Below are positions 20,198-35,746 of a stretch of 64,000 nt of DNA, one piece after another; within the stretch, counting starts at the first letter, position 1, and every line of letters starts with the position of its first letter. Location of the stretch: the NCBI GenBank assembly GCA_027366635.1, contig DAHXNE010000017.1, positions 43,693 through 107,692 on the forward strand, read 5' to 3'. The translations under genes and the position numbers were made by a program. The notes below the pieces were generated by a model that ran no database searches, was not told where the DNA came from, and worked only from the letters and a program-made list of their open reading frames with translations. This stretch comes from Gammaproteobacteria bacterium (GTDB taxonomy: Bacteria > Pseudomonadota > Gammaproteobacteria > Steroidobacterales > Steroidobacteraceae).

Positions 20198-21891
20198 GCG
20201 CAGAACCTCCGACCCATACCCGCCTCGACACCACGCGGGTCATCCGTGCCCCGACGGGAACCCGGCTTACCGCCAGGAGTTGGCTCACCGAGGCGCCGCT
20301 ACGCATGCTGATGAACAATCTCGATGCGGCCGTGGGCGAGCGGCCGTCCGAACTGGTCGTTTACGGCGGCATCGGGCGCGCGGCCCGCGACTGGGAGAGC
20401 TATGACACCATCGTCGCCACGTTGCGGCGGCTCGAGGCGGATCAGACCCTGTTGATCCAGTCCGGCAAGCCGGTCGGCGTGTTCACCACGCACCCGGACG
20501 CTCCCCGGGTGCTCATCGCCAACTCGAACCTCGTGCCGCGCTGGGCGACCTGGGAGCATTTCAACGCGCTCGACCGCAAGGGGCTGATGATGTTTGGCCA
20601 GATGACCGCCGGTTCCTGGATCTATATCGGCAGTCAGGGCATCGTGCAGGGCACCTACGAGACAATCGTCGAGATGGGCCGCCGCCACTACGGCGGCAAC
20701 CTCGCGGGCCGCTGGCTGCTCACCGCCGGTCTCGGCGGCATGGGCGGGGCGCAGCCGCTCGCGGCGGCGATGGCCGGGGCATCCTGTCTGGCGATCGAAT
20801 GTCAGCGCTCGCGCATCGACATGCGCCTGCGCTCGGGCTATCTCGATCAGGCCGTCGAGCGACTCGACGATGCGCTCCAGATCATCCGCGGCGCCCGCGA
20901 CGCCGCCCGGCCGGTCTCGGTCGGCCTGCTCGGCAACGTCGCCGAGGTGCTCCCGGAGCTGCTGCGGCGCGGCGTGCGCCCCGATCTGCTTACCGACCAG
21001 ACTTCGGCGCACGACCCTCTGAACGGCTACTTGCCGGCCGGTTGGAGCGTCGAGCGCTGGCTCCAGATGCGCGGGCGCGATCCGCAGGCCGTGGTGCGGG
21101 CGGCCAAGGCCTCGATGGCGGTGCAGGTACGCGCGATGTTGGAGTTTCACGCCGCCGGTGTGCCGACCGTCGACTACGGCAACAATATCCGGCAAATGGC
21201 GCTGGAGGAGGGCGTGCGCAACGCGTTCGATTTTCCGGGCTTCGTTCCGGCCTACATCCGGCCGCTGTTCTGCCGTGGCGTGGGACCGTTTCGTTGGGTG
21301 GCGCTGTCAGGCAATCCGCAGGACATCTACAAGACCGATGCCAAGGTGAAGGAGCTGCTGCCGCACGATGCGCATCTGCATCACTGGCTGGACATGGCGC
21401 GCGAGCGAATCCGGTTCCAGGGCCTGCCGGCGCGGATCTGTTGGGTGGGCCTCGGCGACCGGCATCGGCTGGGATTGGCCTTCAACGACATGGTTGCGCG
21501 CGGGGAACTCGAGGCGCCGGTGGTCATCGGCCGCGATCATCTCGACTCGGGCTCGGTTGCCTCGCCGAACCGCGAGACCGAAGCGATGCGTGACGGCTCG
21601 GACGCGGTATCCGACTGGCCGCTGCTCAACGCGCTGCTCAACACCGCGTCCGGCGCGACCTGGGTCGCGTTTCACCACGGCGGCGGCGTTGGGATGGGCT
21701 TTGCGCAGCACGCCGGGCTGGTCATCGTCTGCGACGGTACCGAGGCGGCGGCGCGCCGCATCGCCCGCGTGCTGTGGAACGACCCGGCGAGCGGCGTGAT
21801 GCGCCATGCGGATGCCGGCTATCCCGAGGCCATCGCCTGCGCACGCGAGCAGGGGCTCGACCTGCCCGCAATCCTCGACGGTCCGACGTGA
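20194..21891 (+). CDS. hutU: Urocanate hydratase
   Basis: Adds water to urocanate to give 4-imidazolone-5-propionate, step two of the pathway, using tightly bound NAD as electrophile. The 565-residue length and conserved segments ([31 protein letters not shown] for NAD binding, [18 protein letters not shown], and [15 protein letters not shown]) are typical. It is the last gene of the plus-strand hut operon. No hut transporter gene follows, so histidine uptake must be encoded elsewhere. Confidence 0.96.
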   Translation: MSAEPPTHTRLDTTRVIRAPTGTRLTARSWLTEAPLRMLMNNLDAAVGERPSELVVYGGIGRAARDWESYDTIVATLRRLEADQTLLIQSGKPVGVFTTHPDAPRVLIANSNLVPRWATWEHFNALDRKGLMMFGQMTAGSWIYIGSQGIVQGTYETIVEMGRRHYGGNLAGRWLLTAGLGGMGGAQPLAAAMAGASCLAIECQRSRIDMRLRSGYLDQAVERLDDALQIIRGARDAARPVSVGLLGNVAEVLPELLRRGVRPDLLTDQTSAHDPLNGYLPAGWSVERWLQMRGRDPQAVVRAAKASMAVQVRAMLEFHAAGVPTVDYGNNIRQMALEEGVRNAFDFPGFVPAYIRPLFCRGVGPFRWVALSGNPQDIYKTDAKVKELLPHDAHLHHWLDMARERIRFQGLPARICWVGLGDRHRLGLAFNDMVARGELEAPVVIGRDHLDSGSVASPNRETEAMRDGSDAVSDWPLLNALLNTASGATWVAFHHGGGVGMGFAQHAGLVIVCDGTEAAARRIARVLWNDPASGVMRHADAGYPEAIACAREQGLDLPAILDGPT

Positions 21892-22021
21892 GCGGCCGCC
21901 CGGAATGACATATCGCGGCGCGTTCGCGACATAAATGGCGTTCGCGGCCGCGCTCAAGCTGCGTTATGTACGCATGCGGCTGCGGTCGATACATCCTGAG
22001 AATTGCGCCTCGAAGTAGCGC

Positions 22022-22050
22022 TTGACTCGCAGCGTTCCTGCCTCGAAACT
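22022..22050 (+). promoter_or_regulatory. Candidate sigma-70 promoter for the riboswitch transcript
   Basis: TTGACT at 22022-22027 and GAAACT at 22045-22050, 17 bases apart, could serve as -35 and -10. The predicted start near 22057 coincides with the 5' edge of the riboswitch. The -10 is a poor match (3 of 6). Confidence 0.35.
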
Positions 22051-22051
22051 T

Positions 22052-22145
22052 ACCGGCGTGATAAGGGCAAACCCGTCGAAAGACGGGGACGCAAAGCCAC
22101 CGGTCTTCGGGTCGATCCCATGACGGCGGGGCTGCCACGGTCGCG
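22052..22145 (+). ncRNA. Cyclic-di-GMP-I (GEMM-I) riboswitch
   Basis: The element has the hallmark AAGGGCAAACC, then a perfect P2 hairpin CCCGTC-GAAA-GACGGG (22072-22087) with a GAAA tetraloop, then GACGCAAAGCCACCGG, a P3 hairpin with the tetraloop receptor, and the closing GGCGGGGCTGCCAC. CGTG at 22057-22060 can pair with CACG at 22136-22139 to form P1. The GGG before CAAACC is kept as in cyclic-di-GMP aptamers; the variant that reads cyclic AMP-GMP usually carries a change there, so c-di-GMP is the predicted ligand. It lies about 80 bases upstream of the SPOR-like protein gene. I did not find a clear Rho-independent terminator, so the expression platform is open. Confidence 0.85.
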
Positions 22146-22224
22146 CGCAGGCGCATCGCTCGCTCCTCCCGCAGGTCCGGAATCACCGTCGTGCCGGTGG
22201 CGTTCAACAGAGCGTCCAAGAGAC

Positions 22225-23682
22225 ATGACACCAGCGGAAAATCTGGCGCCGCTTCCGACGGACGGCGCCGCATCATCGGTGGAGCCCACCGTCGAGGCGG
22301 GCCCGTTCGTGATCAATTTGTGCTCCTCCAGCACGCCCATGGCGCTGCCGCGCACGGACATGCCCGAACTCAGCCGCTTCAATTTCTTCGTGAGCCGCCG
22401 CTTTGAAGAAGCGCGTGAGCGCTTCCGGCTGCACATGGGGTTCTTCGCGACACAGGCCGAAGCGGAAAGCTGGCTGGGCCTGGTGCGTGAGGTGTATCCC
22501 GGCGCCTGGGCGGGTGAAGCACCCGGAAAGAAGCTGCGAGCGCGGGCGGTAGCCGCCGCCGAGGCACAGGCTGCGCAGGCTGCAGGTCCGCGCCCGCAGG
22601 CGCTCGAGATGCAGCCCGCGGTTGAGATCGAGCGGGTCGCGGCGGTCGAGCCGACACCACCACCGCAGGCGCGCGCCCCCGCGTTGGTGGCCGAAGCGGC
22701 CCCAGCCGTGCCGACGTTGCATCCTCCGGCAGGTCCCGCCGCGGCGCCGCCGGCCGCTGCGAAGCAGGCCGCTGTGACGGTACCGGCGGCACAATCCAAG
22801 CCGCGCCAGGGCGTTCAGACCAAGCGACCCGCAGCCGCGGCATCCGCGCCGCCGACCGGCGCGAAGACGCCGACGGCGTTGACCGACTCGAACATCAAGG
22901 AAGTTCTCGCCGCTCTCGATCAGTCGTCACCCACCCCGAGCGCACCGCGTTCGGCCGTGCCGCCTTCCGCTGTGGTGTTGACCGACGGGCAGGCGCTGCA
23001 GTGCCTGGAGGGGCGTGCGCCGGAGTCGGCCAAGTCCGCGGTGTTCGCGGTGCAACTGCAGTGGTCGGTCCAGCCGATCAGCGTCGACAAACTGCCGCCG
23101 TTGGCCATATTCAGCGCGTACAGCCTCTACTGCGTCGAGGGGAGTCGCGAGGGCCGCAAGTGGTTCGGGCTGCGACTCGGTTTCTTCAACGATCCGATCT
23201 CGGCCAAGCAGGTTGCCGCTTACGTTCGCTCCGAGTTCGTTTCGGCCGCCGTGGTCCCGGTCAGCGCCGAGGAGCGCCAGCGCGTCAGTGGCGAGTCCAG
23301 CGCGATCCCGTTGCGTGCGGATGCCAAGAAGCGCCAGCGTGCTGACACTGAATTCAGGCTATTCGACGTCGATGCGCCGATGCCACGCGAGACTGAGCCG
23401 GCGGCCGAATCACACAGGCCGAAGGCACCGGTGCGCGAGCTGCGCCCGATCGCGTCGCCGAAGCGGCCCGCGGGCACCACTCAAGTGTACGCGCGCGAGC
23501 GGCGTAGCCCTAAGACGTTGGAAGAAACGCTAGAGATCCTTGGTGCGAATGAGCTGACGATTGACGACGGACGCGACGGCGCAACCGACGCTCGCGCTGG
23601 GGCGCTGGCCCACAAATCGGAGAAAAGCACGCCGTTCACCCGCTTGCTCGAACGGCTGGGCGAGCGAGTCAGAAAGAACTGA
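22225..23682 (+). CDS. Riboswitch-controlled protein with two SPOR-like repeats
   Basis: A 485-residue protein without signal peptide or membrane segment. Two related segments, about residues 48-98 (ERFRLHMGFFATQAEAESWL) and 292-348 (RKWFGLRLGFFNDPISAKQV), share the R-x-R-L-x-x-GFF-x-x-x-x-x-A pattern and look like SPOR-type repeats. They are separated by about 150 residues of Ala/Pro-rich low-complexity linker. The C-terminus (about 430-485) is charged and helical. SPOR domains bind denuded peptidoglycan, but without an export signal a cytoplasmic role is more likely. Expression is probably set by c-di-GMP through the upstream riboswitch. The start at 22225 is the first ATG giving conserved-looking content; its RBS (AAGAG) is weak. 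Confidence 0.7.
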   Translation: MTPAENLAPLPTDGAASSVEPTVEAGPFVINLCSSSTPMALPRTDMPELSRFNFFVSRRFEEARERFRLHMGFFATQAEAESWLGLVREVYPGAWAGEAPGKKLRARAVAAAEAQAAQAAGPRPQALEMQPAVEIERVAAVEPTPPPQARAPALVAEAAPAVPTLHPPAGPAAAPPAAAKQAAVTVPAAQSKPRQGVQTKRPAAAASAPPTGAKTPTALTDSNIKEVLAALDQSSPTPSAPRSAVPPSAVVLTDGQALQCLEGRAPESAKSAVFAVQLQWSVQPISVDKLPPLAIFSAYSLYCVEGSREGRKWFGLRLGFFNDPISAKQVAAYVRSEFVSAAVVPVSAEERQRVSGESSAIPLRADAKKRQRADTEFRLFDVDAPMPRETEPAAESHRPKAPVRELRPIASPKRPAGTTQVYARERRSPKTLEETLEILGANELTIDDGRDGATDARAGALAHKSEKSTPFTRLLERLGERVRKN

Positions 23683-23762
23683 CGGCCGGCGGTATCGCGA
23701 TCATCCGCCCGGAGGCATCTGGTGAGCGCGCGCCTCGCGCTTGGGTGTCTCCCGATCGCGGC

Positions 23763-24059
23763 TCATTTGAACAGCCTGTCGAGTTCGGCGCGGGCGTGCT
23801 CCATTTCGACCGTGTTGGGCGCGGCGTACGCGCCGGGCCGCGGCTTGAAGAAATCGCAGAAGTTCGCGTGGCCCTTTTCCCGCACTTCCTCGGCCGTGGG
23901 TTCCCGGCAATGCTTGGCAACGGATGTGTCGTAGTCGACGCACATCCGGCAGACGTGCAGCTCCGCCCGGCAGCTCGGGCACTCATCCAGACGACGCAGC
24001 GGCAGCGTCAGCGCCGCGAGCGATGCCCCGCATTTCCAGCAGACCAGATCGTGGGCCAT
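23763..24059 (-). CDS. Small zinc-ribbon-like protein
   Basis: A 98-residue protein with eight Cys residues. CWKCG near residue 7 and CPSCRAELHVCRMC around 27-40 form likely zinc-binding knuckles, followed by a C-terminal stretch with HCREP, FCDFFKP and a terminal acidic helix. Function unknown; it may bind zinc or an iron-sulfur cluster. It starts 121 bases beyond the 3' end of uvrA on the same strand, with two strong hairpins in between, so it may be separately transcribed. Confidence 0.7.
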   Translation of the reverse strand: MAHDLVCWKCGASLAALTLPLRRLDECPSCRAELHVCRMCVDYDTSVAKHCREPTAEEVREKGHANFCDFFKPRPGAYAAPNTVEMEHARAELDRLFK

Positions 24060-24088
24060 GCCGCGAATTTACCAGAATGCGCGCAACG

Positions 24089-24150
24089 CTCCGGCATTCA
24101 TGCCGGAGAGGGATGGCGCGACGGCGAGGCGGCGCGATGCCGCCGCCGTC
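24089..24150. terminator. Two strong hairpins between uvrA and the zinc-ribbon gene
   Basis: CTCCGGCAT-TC-ATGCCGGAG (24089-24108) is a perfect 9-base inverted repeat. GACGGC with nested GGCGGC pairs with GCCGCC and GCCGTC (24120-24150). Neither is followed by a long T-run in the uvrA direction. They are in the right place to end uvrA transcription or to protect the message. Confidence 0.4.
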
Positions 24151-24180
24151 TAATTCGGGGTTTTCTGCTGCCCAATGTAC

Positions 24181-29979
<5,799 letters not shown>

Positions 29980-30481
29980 TCCTTCACCATGGACGGATCG
30001 ACTGGGGGTTGAGCGTGCGCGGCTGGCGCACGAAGACTGCCTATTCTAGCGGAAAGCGTCCAGGCGGAACGGCATCCGTCCCCGGTGGCCCGCCGGCCGC
30101 CCCGTACAGTGCGGCCGATCACCCACCCCTGGATGCACGCGGTTGGGGGCGGCGGGGCGCCCCCGCCGCAGGCCGTGCAGCGCTCCGGGCCGGCGCGGGC
30201 AGCCTCGGGCGCCCCCGGGATTGCTCGCAGGTGACACCTGTCATTTGTCGCCGCCGACGATCCGCACTGTCGCCGTCCCCACGAGGCGCCTACAGTCCGG
30301 CTGCAGACCAGGCGGGGAGCCCGTTGTGGATATCGACGCCATCTTTCCGGTCATTGAATGAGGTTGGTACATCGCCGCACCGTCGAGCCGCCCGGGGCTG
30401 CCCCTCCGGCCTGCCGTGCCCACGACCAGGCAACCCTTTCTCACCGGCGCGTCGTCGCCGTTCGTGCCTAGGAGATTAACC
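29980..30481. other. Intergenic stretch upstream of uvrA and of the VC0807-like gene
   Basis: These 502 bases separate two divergent genes and should hold both promoters. Only one notable element was seen, the nested palindrome at 30228-30243. I found no LexA-box-like CTGT-N8-ACAG sequence next to uvrA by eye. Small frames here have no recognisable content. Confidence 0.4.
30228..30243. promoter_or_regulatory. Nested palindromes, possible operator
   Basis: CAGGTG-A-CACCTG (30228-30240) overlaps TGACA-CC-TGTCA (30232-30243); both are perfect inverted repeats. Such symmetry is typical of a dimeric repressor site. It lies 239 bases before the membrane-protein gene at 30482 and 248 bases from uvrA, so the target is uncertain. 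Confidence 0.35.
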
Positions 30482-31228
30482 ATGACTCAACATGCGCAGC
30501 AGCCACCGGCCGGTCCCGGCGAGTCCACCGCCGCTGCCGCAGCGCAGGCCGATGACGGGTTCGGGCCGCCGCAGCGTCTGAGTGTTCGGCCGATGCTGCT
30601 GGAGATGGCGTTCGATGCCGGCATTCCGTTCGGCTGTTACTGGCTCTCGATGCACTACCTCTCGCGCTCCGAGGTCGTCGCGCTGCTCGTGGCGAGCATC
30701 TTCCCCACCGTGAAGAGTCTCTCCGGGGTGGTGCGCCGCCGCGCGCTCGATCCCGTCAGCGTGCTCATACTCGCCGGCCTGCTGTTCGGACTCGCCGCCC
30801 TGCGGGTCGGCGGCGGAGCAAAGCTGCTGCTGGTCCGCGAATCGTTGTTCACCGGGGCGTTCGGGCTTGCCTGCCTCGTTTCACTGCTGTTCCGTTCGCG
30901 CCGCCCGGTCATGTTCTACTTCGGTCGGTTCTTCGCCGCGGGCAGCGATCCGGCTCGACGCGCGCGCTTCGATAAGCTGTGGCAGTACGCGGGCTTTCGC
31001 CGCGTGCAGCGCATCATCACGCTGGTGTGGGGCATGGTGTTCGTCGGTGAATTCATCCTGCGTGTCGTCTTGATCTATACCGTTTCGCCGGCGACCGTTC
31101 TGGCAGTCGCCCCCATCGTTCTCGGCTCGGTGTCGCTGCTCACGGCGCTATGGACGATCAACTACGCTGCACAAGCGCGCAAAGCTGGGGCCGCGGCCCG
31201 CATGCGGGCGTCGGTGCAGGGCCTTTGA
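30482..31228 (+). CDS. VC0807-like multi-pass inner-membrane protein
   Basis: A 248-residue protein with a 35-residue Ala/Pro-rich cytoplasmic N-terminus and about six membrane segments (around residues 38-55, 63-80, 95-112, 120-138, 175-197 and 205-228). It resembles the poorly characterised VC0807/DUF3159-type proteins, sometimes seen near regulatory genes. Function unknown. The ATG at 30482 is preceded by TAGGAG at good spacing. A hairpin right after its stop (31233-31267) suggests a single-gene transcript. Confidence 0.6.
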   Translation: MTQHAQQPPAGPGESTAAAAAQADDGFGPPQRLSVRPMLLEMAFDAGIPFGCYWLSMHYLSRSEVVALLVASIFPTVKSLSGVVRRRALDPVSVLILAGLLFGLAALRVGGGAKLLLVRESLFTGAFGLACLVSLLFRSRRPVMFYFGRFFAAGSDPARRARFDKLWQYAGFRRVQRIITLVWGMVFVGEFILRVVLIYTVSPATVLAVAPIVLGSVSLLTALWTINYAAQARKAGAAARMRASVQGL

Positions 31229-31599
31229 CCTTCCAGAGTACGCCGCCGCAAGACGGCGGAACTCTGGGATTGGGCGCCGGATATCGCCGCCGAGCCATTG
31301 TTGGTGTGCGTCGCCAGACGTGAGACACTACGAACTCGCCAACGAACGTCTCGAGCATGTCCAGCGACCATTGGCACACGTGTAGTCTGAGCGACACGGG
31401 CGGGCGGAATCCGAGCGGGGGCCTTTGTGGCCGCAAACGGTAAGCCGGCGCATCGCCTGCGCCCGATCACCGGCGCGCTCGAGCGCCGATCCGCCGCGGC
31501 AGGGGCGAAAACGCCGGTCGTGGGCGCAGCGGCCGCGGACCGGGCCGTCGCTGAATGAGAGCCGGCCCGCATCAGAGTCCTGCTGGCGATGGTTCACGC
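31229..31599. other. Intergenic stretch after the membrane-protein gene
   Basis: These 371 bases begin with the hairpin at 31233-31267 and otherwise show no recognisable gene, repeat or RNA. Several short frames exist on both strands but have no coherent protein content. It should contain the promoter for the DOMON-like/NamZ pair. Confidence 0.4.
31233..31267 (+). terminator. Hairpin immediately downstream of the membrane-protein gene
   Basis: CCAGAGT (31233-31239) pairs with ACTCTGG (31261-31267) and the inner CGCCG pairs with CGGCG, enclosing a CAAGA-like loop. It starts 5 bases after the stop codon. There is no T-run, so it is terminator-like rather than a canonical Rho-independent terminator. 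Confidence 0.45.
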
Positions 31600-32163
31600 G
31601 TGCGCCTCGTGCGCCATGCGGATTGCGCCTGCGCAGCGGTGCACTCGCTCGAGGCCCGGGCGCGGGCACTGCGCCCGGGCGTGATCGGTGTCGAGTTCAC
31701 GCTGACCGGCGAGCTGCGCGCGGTGCGCATTGCGCCGCCCGGCCCCGCCGAGCGCGCCGATGAACTGTGGCGGCACACGTGCTTCGAGGCATTCGTGCGG
31801 CGCGATGACGTGCCCGGCTATCTCGAATTCAACTTCTCGCCCTCGGGCGCGTGGCAGGCCTATCAGTTCATCGGCTACCGGCAGGACCGGCTGCCCGCGC
31901 TGCTGCCTTCGCCGCCGCACCTGACCGTCGAACACCGTGAGCGCGCCGGGAATGCGGCAGGCACGGACGATGCGCTCATCCTCGAGGCGCTGGTTCATCT
32001 GCCGGCGCCGTACAGTGCGGCGCCGCAGGGGCTGCGCCTGGCCCTGAGCGCCGTGGTGGAGCAGCAGACGGGCAGCCTGTCATACTGGGCCCTGCGGCAT
32101 GGACCGGGGCGGCCGGATTTTCATCACCCGGCCGCCTTCGTACTGACATTGGACGGGATATGA
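31600..32163 (+). CDS. DOMON-like domain protein
   Basis: A 187-residue protein with no signal peptide and a single DOMON-like beta-sandwich (LRPGVIGVEFTLTGELRAVR, LWRHTCFEAFV, YLEFNFSPSGAWQAYQF). DOMON-like folds bind heme or sugars, but this bacterial branch is uncharacterised. I prefer the GTG at 31600 (VRLVRHADC), which matches the usual N-terminus; an ATG at 31555 would add 15 unlike residues. It precedes the DUF1343/NamZ gene by 37 bases, and I recall this pairing from other proteobacteria, suggesting a shared carbohydrate-related role. Confidence 0.65.
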   Translation: MRLVRHADCACAAVHSLEARARALRPGVIGVEFTLTGELRAVRIAPPGPAERADELWRHTCFEAFVRRDDVPGYLEFNFSPSGAWQAYQFIGYRQDRLPALLPSPPHLTVEHRERAGNAAGTDDALILEALVHLPAPYSAAPQGLRLALSAVVEQQTGSLSYWALRHGPGRPDFHHPAAFVLTLDGI

Positions 32164-32200
32164 ACGTGTCTGTTATCCGGCAACGCTGCCGACCTCGTGC

Positions 32201-33406
32201 ATGAAATTCGGCATCGACCGTCTGCTCACTGAACCGGCGCTGCGCGCACCCCTGAAGGGTCGCAGGGTGGCGTTGCTGGCGCACCCGGCCTCGGTCACCC
32301 GGGGGCTGACGCACAGTCTCGATGCGCTGGCCGCGCTGGGTGACGTGCGTCTGAGCGCGGCCTTCGGCCCGCAGCACGGGCTGCGCGGCGACAAGCAGGA
32401 CAACATGGTGGAGTCGCCCGATTTCACCGACCCCGCGCATGGAATCCCCGTATTCAGTCTGTACGGCGACGTCCGCCGTCCCACCGCGCAGATGATGGAT
32501 ACCTTCGACGTGCTGCTGGTCGATTTGCAGGACCTTGGCTGCCGTGTCTACACCTTCGTCACGACACTGCGCTACGTATTGGAGGCGTGCGCGCGTCACC
32601 GCAAGAGCATCTGGGTGCTCGACCGCCCCAATCCGATCGGGCGGCCCGTGGAGGGCCTGAGCCTGCGGCCGGGCTGCGAGAGCTTCGTGGGCGCCGCGCC
32701 CATGCCGATGCGCCACGGACTGACGCTCGGCGAGCTCGCGCGCTGGTTCGTCCATTTCCTGCAGCTCGACGTGGACTGTCAGGTCGTCGCGCTCGAGGGC
32801 TGGCGCCCGGACGCGCCGCCCGGCCTCGGCTGGCCGCTCGGACAGCGTACCTGGGTCAATCCCAGCCCCAACGCCCCCAACGTGTTCATGGCGCGGTGCT
32901 ATCCCGGCACGGTGATGATCGAGGGGACGTCGCTGTCGGAGGGGCGCGGCACGACCCGTCCGCTGGAGCTGTTTGGCGCCCCGGACCTGGACGTCGCGGC
33001 GCTGCTTGCCGCAATGCATGCCATGGCCCCGCTGTGGCTCACGGGCTGCCGGCTGCGGCCGTGCTGGTTCGAGCCCACGTTCCAGAAGCACAGCGGTGTG
33101 CTGTGCTCGGGCCTGCAGCTGCACGTCGAGGATCCCGAGCACTACGATCACCCAGCCTTCAAGCCGTGGCGCCTCGTCGCGCTGGCGTTCAAGGCCCTGC
33201 GCCGGCTGCGGCCGGACTATCCACTGTGGCGGGATTTCGCGTACGAATACGAGCATGATCGGCTTGCGATCGACGTCATTACGGGCGGTGATGTGCTGCG
33301 CCGCTGGGTCGACGACCCGGCAGCCGCGGTGAGCGATCTGGAAGCGCTGGCGGCCGCGGACGAGGCCGAGTGGCAGGACGAGCGGCGGGCGTTCTTGATA
33401 TACTGA
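32201..33406 (+). CDS. DUF1343 / NamZ-family exo-N-acetylmuramidase-like protein
   Basis: A 401-residue protein of the DUF1343 family, whose characterised member NamZ removes terminal N-acetylmuramic acid from peptidoglycan fragments. Conserved blocks include FGPQHGLRGDKQDNM, FDVLLVDLQDLGCRVYTFVT, WVLDRPNPIGR and YPGTVMIEGTSLSEGRGTT. There is no signal peptide, so it would act on recycled muropeptides in the cytoplasm, unlike secreted NamZ. Function in this clade is inferred. It follows the DOMON-like gene closely and precedes ygiQ. Confidence 0.8.
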   Translation: MKFGIDRLLTEPALRAPLKGRRVALLAHPASVTRGLTHSLDALAALGDVRLSAAFGPQHGLRGDKQDNMVESPDFTDPAHGIPVFSLYGDVRRPTAQMMDTFDVLLVDLQDLGCRVYTFVTTLRYVLEACARHRKSIWVLDRPNPIGRPVEGLSLRPGCESFVGAAPMPMRHGLTLGELARWFVHFLQLDVDCQVVALEGWRPDAPPGLGWPLGQRTWVNPSPNAPNVFMARCYPGTVMIEGTSLSEGRGTTRPLELFGAPDLDVAALLAAMHAMAPLWLTGCRLRPCWFEPTFQKHSGVLCSGLQLHVEDPEHYDHPAFKPWRLVALAFKALRRLRPDYPLWRDFAYEYEHDRLAIDVITGGDVLRRWVDDPAAAVSDLEALAAADEAEWQDERRAFLIY

Positions 33407-33528
33407 CCCCCTGCCTGCAGGCGGCGTAGCCCACGCGCTGGCTGCTGGCCATTCGCCGGCTCACTGTCGTCCCACCGGCCCGTACATGCGGCCGCTTGAC
33501 GCCCCCCTGGCGCCGAATTCCACAAGAT

Positions 33529-35700
33529 ATGCAGACAGCACGCGACATCACGGGTTATCGCCAGCACTGGGCCGCGTGTTTCGGCGCTGCGCCGTTCCTG
33601 CCCATGACGCGCGCCGAGATGGACGCGCTCGGCTGGGACAGTTGCGACGTCATCCTGGTGACGGGTGATGCGTACGTGGACCTGCCGAGCTTCGGCATGG
33701 CCATCATTGGCCGCGTGCTCGAGGGGCAGGGCTTTCGCGTCGGGATCATCGCGCAGCCCGACTGGCGCAGCGCGGCGCCGTTCGCCGAGCTGGGTCGTCC
33801 CAACCTGTTCTTCGGTATCACCGCCGGCAACATGGATTCCATGGTGAACCGGTATACGGCGGATCGCCGGGTGCGCAGCGACGATGCGTACACGCCGGGC
33901 GGCGTGGGGGGAAGCCGCCCCGACCGATCGGTGATCGTATATGCGCAGCGTGTGCGCGAGGCGTTCAGAGACGTACCCGTCATCATCGGCGGCATCGAAG
34001 CGTCGCTGCGGCGCATTGCGCACTTCGATTACTGGTCGGAGAAAGTCCGCCGCTCGGTGTTGCTGGACGCCAAGGCGGATCTGCTCGTCTACGGCAACGG
34101 TGAGCGGCAGGTCTGCGAGATCGCCCACCGCTTGGCGGCGGGCGAGCCGATTCATGACATGACTGATGTCCGGGGCACGGCGTTCGTGCGCAAATCCGTG
34201 CCCTCAGGGTGGATCGAGATCGATTCCACTCATCTCGACGCGCCGGGCCCCATCGAGCCGCACCCCGATCCCTATGCAATGGCAGCGCCGCGCCCGCCCG
34301 AGGCGGTCGCGGCGGCGCCGGGCGCGTCCGCCGAGACCGTCGTGCGTTTCGAGCGCCGCGTCAAGAACGCTGACCGAGAGCGCAGCGTCGTGCGCATGCC
34401 CTCGTACGAGCAGGTGGCGGATGATCCGGTGTCGTACGCGCATGCGTCGCGCATTTTGCATCTGGAGTCGAACCCCGGCAACGCGCGGGCGCTGGTGCAG
34501 CGGCACGGTGACGTCGACGTGTGGCTCAATCCGCCGCCGATTCCACTGACCACGGCGGAGCTGGACTGGGTGTATGAGCGTTCCTACCGGCGCACACCGC
34601 ACCCGAGCTACGGCGCGGCTAACATTCCAGCCTACAAGATGATCCGCTTCTCGGTGGCGATCCAGCGGGGCTGCTTTGGCGGCTGCTCGTTCTGCTCGAT
34701 CACCGAGCACGAGGGCCGCATCATTCAGAGCCGCTCGGAGCAGTCGGTGGTACGCGAAGTCGAGGCGATCCGTGACCAGGTGCCCGGCTTTACGGGTGTC
34801 ATCTCGGATCTTGGCGGACCGACCGCCAACATGTACCGCCTGGCGTGCCGTAGCCGCGCGATCGAGAGCGCGTGCCGGCGGCCGTCGTGTGTCTATCCGG
34901 GAATCTGTCCGAACCTCGATACCGACCATGCGCCGCTCATCCGTTTGTACCGAAGCGTGCGTGCGCTTCCCGGCATTCGCAAGGTGTTGATCGCCTCCGG
35001 AGTGCGCTACGACCTCGCGGTCGAGTCGCCCGAGTACGTCAAGGAGCTTGCACAGCATCACACCGGCGGATACCTGAAGATCGCGCCGGAGGCGATTTCC
35101 GCGGGCCCGCTGTCACTGATGATGAAGCCCGGTATCGGCGCATACGACCGCTTCAAAGAGCTGTTCGACCGCTATTCGCGCGAGGCGGGCAAGGAGCAGT
35201 ACCTCATCCCGTACTTCATCGCTGCCCACCCCGGCACCCGCGATGAGGACATGCTCGAGCTCGCGCTATGGCTTAAGCGCAATGGCTTCCGCGCCGATCA
35301 GGTGCAGGCGTTCCTGCCCGGGCCGATGGCGAGCGCCACCGCCATGTATCACTCGGGCAAGAATCCGCTGCGGCGCGTGCGTCGTGCCGGCGGTGACGTG
35401 CACGTTCCGAAGGGCATGAAGGTGCGGCGATTGCACAAGGCCTTCCTGCGCTACCATGATCCCAACAACTGGCCGCTGCTGCGCGAAGCGCTGCGGCGCA
35501 TGGGACGGGCCGATCTGATCGGCGGCGGTACGGGCCAGCTGGTGCCGGCGTACCAGCCTGCGGGGACGAGCCGCGACCCTCGCGGCAAGACTGCCGGTGT
35601 CGGGCCGCGCCGCGCATCGCTCGCCGGTCCTGCTGTCCGCCGCGCCGCCGGCTCCTTCCGTACCCAACACACGGGCTTGCCGCGCAATCCGCGCCGATGA
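33529..35700 (+). CDS. ygiQ: YgiQ family radical SAM protein
   Basis: A 723-residue member of the UPF0313 radical SAM family. The [4Fe-4S] ligands are Cys382, Cys386 and Cys389 in GCFGGCSFC, where SAM is cleaved. The N-terminal part has the [20 protein letters not shown] and YGNGERQ segments of the family. The reaction is not established. The C-terminal 60 residues are Arg/Pro-rich and less conserved. The ATG at 33529 gives the usual [14 protein letters not shown] start but no good RBS is visible. Confidence 0.88.
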   Translation: MQTARDITGYRQHWAACFGAAPFLPMTRAEMDALGWDSCDVILVTGDAYVDLPSFGMAIIGRVLEGQGFRVGIIAQPDWRSAAPFAELGRPNLFFGITAGNMDSMVNRYTADRRVRSDDAYTPGGVGGSRPDRSVIVYAQRVREAFRDVPVIIGGIEASLRRIAHFDYWSEKVRRSVLLDAKADLLVYGNGERQVCEIAHRLAAGEPIHDMTDVRGTAFVRKSVPSGWIEIDSTHLDAPGPIEPHPDPYAMAAPRPPEAVAAAPGASAETVVRFERRVKNADRERSVVRMPSYEQVADDPVSYAHASRILHLESNPGNARALVQRHGDVDVWLNPPPIPLTTAELDWVYERSYRRTPHPSYGAANIPAYKMIRFSVAIQRGCFGGCSFCSITEHEGRIIQSRSEQSVVREVEAIRDQVPGFTGVISDLGGPTANMYRLACRSRAIESACRRPSCVYPGICPNLDTDHAPLIRLYRSVRALPGIRKVLIASGVRYDLAVESPEYVKELAQHHTGGYLKIAPEAISAGPLSLMMKPGIGAYDRFKELFDRYSREAGKEQYLIPYFIAAHPGTRDEDMLELALWLKRNGFRADQVQAFLPGPMASATAMYHSGKNPLRRVRRAGGDVHVPKGMKVRRLHKAFLRYHDPNNWPLLREALRRMGRADLIGGGTGQLVPAYQPAGTSRDPRGKTAGVGPRRASLAGPAVRRAAGSFRTQHTGLPRNPRR

Positions 35701-35746
35701 GCGGCCGGCCCGGCCTTGCCCAACAGCGCTCGGCGGCCGCTTCGAT

